In this document: positions 32,924 through 38,462 of the stretch, piece by piece | How the letters are laid out: every line of letters starts with the position of its first letter | Position numbering within the stretch: the stretch's first letter is position 1 | DNA from: CAYRTD01 sp964426915 | Lineage (GTDB): Bacteria > Bacteroidota > Bacteroidia > Bacteroidales > GCA-2748055 | Direction of reading: 5' to 3' | Assembly (NCBI GenBank): GCA_964426915.1 | Contig: CAYRTD010000022.1 | Location: 1 to 38,462 of the forward strand | DNA: 38,462 nt | Notes under the pieces: generated by a model | Seen by the model: only the letters and a program-made list of their open reading frames with translations | Told to the model about the DNA's origin: nothing | Database searches by the model: none | Position numbers and translations under genes: made by a program

Positions 32924-33709
32924 TTATTCAATTTGAAAATCCCTTTGAAGTTGTGACATGAGTTCCTGATGACTTATGCCTTTGGTCAGTTTACCGTTGC
33001 GTGCAAGGGATATTTGACCGGTTTCTTCGGAGACAACAATAACAATAGCATCTGTCATTTCAGTAATGCCAATTGCTGCCCGATGTCTTAATCCGTATTC
33101 CGGGGGGAGGTCGGGATTATCCGTAACAGGAAGGACAACACGTGCAGCAGCTATCTTATCTTTGTCAATTATGATAGCGCCGTCATGTAAAGGACTGTAT
33201 TTGTTAAATATACTGATTATCAACCGGCTGTTGGTATTTGCGTTCATTATATCGCCCGACTGGGAGTATATATCCAGAGTTGATTTTTTTTGCAAAACGA
33301 TAAGGGCTCCTGTTTTAGTTGCGGCAAGCCTGATCACTGCTTTTATAATTGATTTTATCTTTATGTTCGGTCTTGGATCGAAATCCATTCGCATCAGTTT
33401 TTCAAACCTCATCCTGTTCTTGCTGATATATCTGGAACCGATAAGAATCAGAAAACGTCTTATTTCCTGCTGGAAAACAATGATCAGGGCTATTAATCCC
33501 ACACCAATAATTTGTCCCAGGATATTGCTTAAAAGCTCCATTTTCAACATTCTGACAAACCACCAGAATACATAGATGACAAGGATGGCAACGATTATGT
33601 TGATTGCTACTGTGCCTCTAACGAGCAAATATACCTGGTACATCAGAAGCGCTACAAGCACTATGTCGATAATATCAAGTAATCTTATGTGTAAAAAGAG
33701 TTCAATCAT
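32924..33709 (-). CDS. cdaA: Diadenylate cyclase, CdaA type
   Basis: 261 residues. Three membrane helices (about 10-90) are followed by a DAC domain that condenses two ATP into cyclic di-AMP. The catalytic motifs are intact: D176-G177-A178 in SPLHDGAIII and R208-H209-R210 in GLRHRAAIGI. It is a membrane-anchored, cytoplasm-facing enzyme. c-di-AMP commonly controls potassium and osmolyte transport and cell-wall balance. It is preceded by folP (28-base gap) and followed by an MscS-family channel (12-base gap), so synthesis of the osmoregulatory messenger and a turgor valve are probably on one transcript. The regulators CdaR and GlmM, which accompany cdaA in Firmicutes, are absent here. Confidence 0.93.
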   Translation of the reverse strand: MIELFLHIRLLDIIDIVLVALLMYQVYLLVRGTVAINIIVAILVIYVFWWFVRMLKMELLSNILGQIIGVGLIALIIVFQQEIRRFLILIGSRYISKNRMRFEKLMRMDFDPRPNIKIKSIIKAVIRLAATKTGALIVLQKKSTLDIYSQSGDIMNANTNSRLIISIFNKYSPLHDGAIIIDKDKIAAARVVLPVTDNPDLPPEYGLRHRAAIGITEMTDAIVIVVSEETGQISLARNGKLTKGISHQELMSQLQRDFQIE

Positions 33710-33737
33710 ATGTAGACCTGAAATATATCGCTTGAAG

Positions 33738-34625
33738 TTAAACTTTTTTTTCTTCCTGATGCAGCTTTTCCCATAGCTTTTTAACCTCTACAGCTTCCTT
33801 CACATCATGCACCCTCAGAATGTTTGCCCCTTTCATTAAAGCATACATATGCAAGGCCGTAGTTCCGTTGAGGGCCGATTCCGGTCCGCTGTTCAATACT
33901 TTATAGGTCATGGACTTTCTCGAAACACCTATCAGCAGTGGGATCTCCAAAGCTTTGAATACTTCCAGTCCTGACATAAGTGTGTAATTGTGTTCAATAC
34001 TTTTTCCAAAACCAAAACCGGGATCAATTAGCACATCATTTACTCCGCGTTCGGTTAGCTGGTTAACTTTCTTTTCGAGCCAGGCCAAAACTTCATTAAC
34101 GACATCCATGTATAAAGGTTCTTTTTGCATGGTCTCCGGTTTTCCTTTCATATGCATAATGATGTAGGGTGTATTGCTAGCCGCAATAAAATCGAACATC
34201 ATCGGATCCTCCTCTCCGGCAGTTATATCATTAATTATATCTACCTGGTATTCAGAAGTGATCTTTGCTGCAATTTTTGAGCGGAAAGTATCAGCCGATA
34301 CCGGTATTCCGGGATCGAGTTCTCTGATAATTTCAAGTGCCGGGATGAGCCTCTCCAATTCTTTTTTTTCAGATATATACGAAGAACCGGGCCTGGAAGA
34401 GAAGGCCCCCACGTCAATTATATCCGCTCCCTGTTCAATGATCTGCCTGACACGTTGCCTGATCGAAAACTTTTCTGTATATTTCCCCCCATCGTAAAAA
34501 GAATCAGGAGTGACATTTAAAATACCCATGATCTTTGGTGTTCTCAGATCCAGAAGATTCCCACGGCAATTGATACTAAGGTTTCTCGGAAAAAATGTAT
34601 CTTTAAATCCCATAAATAAAGCCAT
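33738..34625 (-). CDS. folP: Dihydropteroate synthase
   Basis: 295 residues. It joins p-aminobenzoate to dihydropterin pyrophosphate in folate synthesis and is the sulfonamide target. Signatures are KIMGILNVTPDSFYDGGKY, GADIIDVGAFSSRPGS, VDIINDITAGEED, YIIMHMKGKPETMQ, DPGFGFGKSIEHN, LIGVSRKSM and NGTTALHMYALMKGANILRVHDV. The first ATG (34625) is taken; a second at 34613 (MGFKDTFFPR) is also plausible. A TAAATTTG box lies eight bases upstream, which would give a very short leader. It heads folP-cdaA-mscS and is divergent from tmk. The folate product feeds the same one-carbon pool as GcvT. Confidence 0.94.
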   Translation of the reverse strand: MALFMGFKDTFFPRNLSINCRGNLLDLRTPKIMGILNVTPDSFYDGGKYTEKFSIRQRVRQIIEQGADIIDVGAFSSRPGSSYISEKKELERLIPALEIIRELDPGIPVSADTFRSKIAAKITSEYQVDIINDITAGEEDPMMFDFIAASNTPYIIMHMKGKPETMQKEPLYMDVVNEVLAWLEKKVNQLTERGVNDVLIDPGFGFGKSIEHNYTLMSGLEVFKALEIPLLIGVSRKSMTYKVLNSGPESALNGTTALHMYALMKGANILRVHDVKEAVEVKKLWEKLHQEEKKV

Positions 34626-34633
34626 GTTTCCGG

Positions 34634-34641
34634 CAAATTTA
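34634..34641 (-). promoter_or_regulatory. Putative -7 box of the folP-cdaA-mscS unit
   Basis: On the minus strand a perfect TAAATTTG, eight bases before the first folP ATG. It sits in the 74-base divergent gap with tmk. Confidence 0.45.
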
Positions 34642-34699
34642 AGGAATTTGAAGAATATATCAGCCTTAAGGTATAAATTATAAAATTTGAGCAGGTATT

Positions 34700-35392
34700 A
34701 TGAATTTTGCAGTTATTGAAGGTTTGGATGGTTCAGGGAAATCAACACAGATAAAGTTGCTTCGAAAATACCTGGAAGATCATAATATCCCGTATAAATA
34801 TTTGCATTTCCCCAGGACAGACGCTCCTGTTTACGGTGAACTCATAGCCCGTTTTCTCAGAGGCGAATTAGGGAAGATCTCCGATGTTAATCCATATCTC
34901 ATTGCTCTTATCTATGCAGGAGACCGGAACGATGCCAAAGTTTTATTAAATAAATGGCTGGATGAGGGATATTTTGTACTGGTCGACAGGTATGTGATCT
35001 CTAATATCGCTTTTCAGTGTGCAAAATTGGAAAAGCAAAAGGATAGGGACGAGTTGAAAAAGTGGATTACTGAACTCGAATACAAGCATAATGAATTGCC
35101 CCGTCCGGATATTAACTTGTTTCTGGATGTCCCGTTCCAGTTTACCAGGGAGAAACTTAGCGGTAGCAGGAAAGGTCAGGATAGAAGCTATCTTGAAGGT
35201 GTAAAGGATATTCATGAGGCTAATCTGAATTTTCAAAGGGATGTCAGAGAAGTCTATCTTTCCCTGGATAATGATAAAGGGTATAAAATACTACCCTGTT
35301 ATAATGATAAAAATGAAATTTATTCGCCACAGATTATTTTTGAAAAAATTATAAAAATCTTTTTTAGTGATGACGATAATCAGACTTATTAG
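34700..35392 (+). CDS. tmk: Thymidylate kinase
   Basis: 230 residues. It phosphorylates dTMP to dTDP with ATP. The P-loop EGLDGSGKST (7-16) opens the protein, followed by the substrate-binding V95-D-R-Y98 motif in LVDRYVISNIAFQ and a lid region around KLSGSRKGQDRSYLEG. It is longer than the usual 205-215 residues, with extra length in the central helices and C-terminus. It is divergent from folP. Its last 23 bases overlap the DoxX-like gene downstream, so the two are likely translationally linked. This version is typical of Bacteroidota. Confidence 0.9.
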   Translation: MNFAVIEGLDGSGKSTQIKLLRKYLEDHNIPYKYLHFPRTDAPVYGELIARFLRGELGKISDVNPYLIALIYAGDRNDAKVLLNKWLDEGYFVLVDRYVISNIAFQCAKLEKQKDRDELKKWITELEYKHNELPRPDINLFLDVPFQFTREKLSGSRKGQDRSYLEGVKDIHEANLNFQRDVREVYLSLDNDKGYKILPCYNDKNEIYSPQIIFEKIIKIFFSDDDNQTY

Positions 35393-37268
35393 CAGAATAC
35401 TTGTTGGTACTGTATTTGTTTTTTCCGGTTTTGTAAAAGCAATCGACCCACTGGGCTCAACCTACAAATTCACCGATTATTTCAATGCTTTCAATCTTGG
35501 ATTCCTGGAACCCCTGGCTTTTACTCTTGCCGTGTTATTAAGTGCTATTGAACTCGTAATTGGGATAAGCCTTTTGCTCTCATACAGAATGAAAGTCATT
35601 TCCTGGCTTTTATTGATATTTATGTCTTTTTTTACAATTCTAACATTTATTCTGGCTCTTACCAATCCGGTTAGCGATTGTGGTTGCTTTGGCGATGCAC
35701 TTATTCTGACGAACTGGGAGACATTCTGGAAAAATGTTGTAATTATGATATTTACGCTTGTTGTTTTCATTTACAGGAAGAAATACCCGGTTGTCCGTTC
35801 AGGTATTGTGGAGTGGTCTGTAATCCTCATTTTCTTTTTAGGATCATTGACGCTTTCATTGTATTGCTACAATAACCTTCCCCTGTTGGATTTTCGTCCG
35901 TACAGCACAGGTACAAATATTCCTGAGGCAATGACGATTCCTGAAGGTGCACCTGAAAGTAAATATGTTACAAAATTATACTACAAAAATTTACAAACTG
36001 GTGAGGAAAAGGAATTTACCATGGAGAACTTTCCCCGCGATACCACAAAATGGGAATTTTCTGATGCGGTAACCGAGCAATTGTCGCAAGGATATGAACC
36101 ACCGATACACGACTTCAATATAGTGGCTCCGGATGGAAGCGAGATCACCGACAATATAATTTCCTCTAAGGGATATTCTTTCATTATGGTGAGTTATAAT
36201 GTGCTTAAGGCTGATGTTGAGGGACTCAAACAGGCCGGTTCATATTTCAAACTTGCACAGGCAATGCCCGATGTTCAGTTTCATGCAGTTACTTCGTCTT
36301 TAAGGACTGATACAGATAGTCTGAGAAAAGAACTTGGTCTGGATTACGATTTTTCCCAGGCTGATGAAATTACATTAAAAACCATTATACGTTCAAACCC
36401 AGGTCTCATCCTGATTAAGAACGGAACCATTATCGGGAAATGGCATTACAGGAATTTCCCGGAAGATGATTATTTCCCGGAATTTGCTCCAATGGTCGAA
36501 AACTATCCTTTTTGCACGGGCTGTGATCTCCGCATTATTGATGAGAACCCTGCAGGCACAAGGACGGATGAATATGAGACCCTTCTTTACTACAGGAATC
36601 TTGAAACCGATAGTGTTCATGAATTTACCATGGATAATTTTCCGGCAGGTAATGATGAATGGATGTTTGAAAATTCCGTATCTGCTAAAATCAGTGAGGG
36701 ATATGAGAATCCACTTTCAAAAATAGAGATCAATTCGGTATATGGAATGGATATGGGGGATGTTGCTTTTTTTAATGATGCATACAGTCTTCTTATTTTC
36801 GTGAAAGATCCTTCTGAACTTTCAGAAGAGGAGTTGCGTGAAATGAACAAACTAGGGGGAATGGCAGCAGAATATCTTCCCGGGCGCGTTGATGTTTTTC
36901 CGGTTACTGCTTTAAATGCGGATGAAATTATCGACTTTACCGCCGAAAACATATCTCCTTTTGATTATTACCAGGGAAAGGAGAGTCAAATAAGTCAGCT
37001 GGCGGGCGATTCCATCCGGGTCGTATTAATAAAAGATGCTAAGGTTCTTTACAATCATGCCGGAAATACATTCCCCGATCCCTCTGAACTTGAAAATCTG
37101 CCTGAATCAAATCTTCAGGAAGCGGAAACCATTATTAAGCCTGCCATTCTGAGCAAAATGAAGATGATATCAGAGAAAAGGCTGGTATATGTATTCATTT
37201 TCGGATTCCTTTTATTAAGTATGATACTGAGGATTTATCTAAATCACAAAAACCCGGATGTTAAATAG
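35370..37268 (+). CDS. DoxX/MauE-like membrane protein, BT_3928-like, with a duplicated C-terminal module
   Basis: 632 residues from the ATG at 35370; a GTG lies at 35367. Four or five N-terminal helices carry MauE/DoxX features (RILVGTVFVFSGFVKAIDPLG, NPVSDCGCFGDAL). The CGCFG motif suggests redox-linked membrane chemistry, in line with MauE and related DoxX proteins. After residue 195 the sequence contains two copies of a thioredoxin-like module: copy one begins LYYKNLQTGEEKEFTMENFP and copy two, near residue 400, LYYRNLETDSVHEFTMDNFP. Both continue with W.F..(A/S)V...(L/I)S.GYE.P. A final membrane helix (YVFIFGFLLLSMILRIYL) ends the protein. The duplication makes it longer than I expect for single-module relatives. 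It overlaps tmk by 23 bases and the permease gene by 11 bases. Confidence 0.8.
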   Translation: MTIIRLISRILVGTVFVFSGFVKAIDPLGSTYKFTDYFNAFNLGFLEPLAFTLAVLLSAIELVIGISLLLSYRMKVISWLLLIFMSFFTILTFILALTNPVSDCGCFGDALILTNWETFWKNVVIMIFTLVVFIYRKKYPVVRSGIVEWSVILIFFLGSLTLSLYCYNNLPLLDFRPYSTGTNIPEAMTIPEGAPESKYVTKLYYKNLQTGEEKEFTMENFPRDTTKWEFSDAVTEQLSQGYEPPIHDFNIVAPDGSEITDNIISSKGYSFIMVSYNVLKADVEGLKQAGSYFKLAQAMPDVQFHAVTSSLRTDTDSLRKELGLDYDFSQADEITLKTIIRSNPGLILIKNGTIIGKWHYRNFPEDDYFPEFAPMVENYPFCTGCDLRIIDENPAGTRTDEYETLLYYRNLETDSVHEFTMDNFPAGNDEWMFENSVSAKISEGYENPLSKIEINSVYGMDMGDVAFFNDAYSLLIFVKDPSELSEEELREMNKLGGMAAEYLPGRVDVFPVTALNADEIIDFTAENISPFDYYQGKESQISQLAGDSIRVVLIKDAKVLYNHAGNTFPDPSELENLPESNLQEAETIIKPAILSKMKMISEKRLVYVFIFGFLLLSMILRIYLNHKNPDVK

Positions 37269-38334
37269 TATCCTATCTAAAATTGCTTACAGCATACTGG
37301 TTATCTGGGGAGTGGTCAGTGTTATTTTCTTTTTATTCAATGTGCTTCCTGGTGATCCTGCACGGATGATGCTCGGACAGCGGGCCGATATGCAGACCGT
37401 AGAACTTATACGCAAGGAACTTGGGTTGAATGAAAGTCTTGGAAAGCAATATGTGAGATACCTCAATGATCTGTCTTTTATTTCTGTTTATAACATGCAA
37501 GATGAAAGCTCTTTTTTTTATTATTCCGGGGAAAAGTATGGTAAATCTACCGTTCTTTTTAAACCAGGTAAGGAAGTTGCGCTTTTGCTTAAAAAACCCT
37601 ATCTGGGAAGATCCTTTCAGAATGACCGCAAAGTCGGGGAGATGATCTCCGAGGCATTGCCTAATTCCCTTATACTTGCCTTTACAGCAATACTCATCGC
37701 TTTTCTGACAGGTAATCTTATCGGGGTTTCTGCTGCCCTTAAAAAGGATACCATTTATGATCGTCTAAGTCTGCTGATCTCCACCATAGGAATGTCTCTT
37801 CCTTCTTTTTTTGCCGCCATTCTAATTGGCTGGCTGTTTGCCTATAAACTGGGACACGTTACCAACCTAAACCTTACCGGAAACCTTTATGAGGTCGATG
37901 ATCTTGGCAGGGGCATACACCTGGAGCTCAAAAATCTCATTCTTCCGGCCATTACCCTGGGCATTCGTCCCTTATCGGTGGTGGTGCAATTATCACGTAA
38001 CTCTATGCTTGATGTACTTTCCAAAGATTACATCCGCACTGCATATTCAAAAGGATTACCAAAAAAAAGAATAATATTCAGGCATGCCTTCAGAAATTCT
38101 CTTACACCGGTTGTTACTGCCATAAGCGGCTGGTTTGCGGGTATGCTTGCCGGAGTGGTATTTGTAGAATACATCTTTGGATGGAAAGGGCTGGGTTATC
38201 TCATTGTCAATGCCCTCAACTTTTATGACCTGCCGGTAGTGCTTGGCAGCGTATTGACTATTGCTGTGGTTTTTGTGGTTGTGAATATTTTAGTGGATGT
38301 GGTTTATGTGGTTTTGGATCCGAGGTTGAGGTAG
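37258..38334 (+). CDS. ABC transporter permease, OppB/DppB type
   Basis: 358 residues, an inner-membrane permease of the peptide/nickel uptake family. The N-terminus (LVIWGVVSVIFFLFNVLPGDPARMMLG) is diagnostic. The binding-protein-dependent transport domain has five further helices and the coupling loop DYIRTAYSKGLPKKRIIFRHAFRNSLTPV, which contacts the ATPase. Relative to classical OppB it carries extra residues between helix 1 and helix 2 (about 70-125), as is common in Bacteroidota. The start ATG lies within the last codons of the preceding gene. The partner permease, ATPases and binding protein are not in the window and may lie beyond the right edge, although a tandem repeat follows immediately. 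Substrate unknown. Confidence 0.9.
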   Translation: MLNSILSKIAYSILVIWGVVSVIFFLFNVLPGDPARMMLGQRADMQTVELIRKELGLNESLGKQYVRYLNDLSFISVYNMQDESSFFYYSGEKYGKSTVLFKPGKEVALLLKKPYLGRSFQNDRKVGEMISEALPNSLILAFTAILIAFLTGNLIGVSAALKKDTIYDRLSLLISTIGMSLPSFFAAILIGWLFAYKLGHVTNLNLTGNLYEVDDLGRGIHLELKNLILPAITLGIRPLSVVVQLSRNSMLDVLSKDYIRTAYSKGLPKKRIIFRHAFRNSLTPVVTAISGWFAGMLAGVVFVEYIFGWKGLGYLIVNALNFYDLPVVLGSVLTIAVVFVVVNILVDVVYVVLDPRLR

Positions 38335-38339
38335 GGGGA

Positions 38340-38462
38340 GGAGGCAGGAGGCAGGAGGCAGTGATCAGTAATCAGTGATCAGTAATCAGTAATCAGTAAT
38401 CAGTAATCAGTAGGCAGGAGGCAGGAGGCAGTAATCAGTAATCAGTAATCAGTAATCAGTAA
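38340..38462. repeat. Heptanucleotide tandem repeat with two interspersed unit types
   Basis: Seventeen 7-base units plus four bases, all in one phase, running off the window. The units are GGAGGCA x3, GTGATCA, GTAATCA, GTGATCA, GTAATCA x4, the hybrid GTAGGCA, GGAGGCA x2, then GTAATCA x4. It starts five bases after the permease stop. All units share the frame G(G/T)(A/G)(A/G)(G/T)CA. Confidence 0.9.

Noticed and set aside
37258..38334. Nickel-specific permease paired with HupE.
   Set aside because: The OppB/NikB family cannot be split by eye here and HupE is 19 kb away in another unit.

Overview
The window looks like chromosomal DNA of a Bacteroidota bacterium, probably Bacteroidales or a close relative. 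The evidence is the family mix: a PorE-like TPR/PD40/OmpA protein, a CHU_C-type (gliding-motility-associated) C-terminal domain, DUF6702, a BT_3928-like DoxX protein, a short SerA lacking an ACT domain, and promoter-like TAnnTTTG (-7) boxes just upstream of many starts. Genes are dense, on both strands, and mostly housekeeping. I saw no rRNA or tRNA gene, CRISPR array or complete insertion sequence.

Layout. 1-380: composite intergenic repeat. 377-1079 (-): Hpt and STAS signalling pair. 1265-4492 (+): TPR protein and PorE-like envelope protein. 4747-6572 (+): gcvT and a ComB-family phosphatase. 6702-10035 (+): serC, serA and DUF1015, a serine-biosynthesis cluster. 10101-10310: second composite repeat. 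10359-11294 (-): mdh. 11514-13176 (+): yggS-type PLP protein and a dihydroorotate-dehydrogenase-like protein. 13228-13375: third composite repeat. 13355-18260 (-): DUF6702, CHU_C adhesin-like protein, TPR protein and HEAT-like protein, with a HupE/UreJ membrane protein divergent at 18384. 18912-20387 (-): pyruvate kinase, overlapping hupE tail to tail. 20793-21701: xerD-type recombinase. 21845-26587: ppdK and pckA. 26605-31170: P-type ATPase, sulfatase and a frameshifted PAS gene, a tight block that looks foreign. 31226-31885: plsY. 31898-32067: fourth composite repeat. 32060-34625 (-): folP, cdaA and mscS. 34700-38334 (+): tmk, a DoxX/BT_3928-like protein and an OppB-type permease. 38340-38462: heptanucleotide tandem repeat running off the end.

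How the genes work together. Mdh, Pyk, PpdK and PckA cover the PEP/pyruvate/oxaloacetate/malate node. SerC, SerA and DUF1015, with GcvT nearby, cover serine, glycine and one-carbon supply. The PorE-like and CHU_C proteins point to type IX secretion and surface display. CdaA next to MscS suggests a link between c-di-AMP and osmotic control.

The most notable unexplained feature is the mosaic repeat family. Six copies of one conserved right end lie in four intergenic loci. Between the ends are interchangeable hairpin modules, one of which is inverted between loci. The family fills every convergent gap that has spare sequence, and in three of four loci its right end supplies the stop codon of the adjoining minus-strand gene. 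Second is the 7-bp-periodic array at the right edge. All functional statements come from reading the sequence and from family knowledge; no database search was run.
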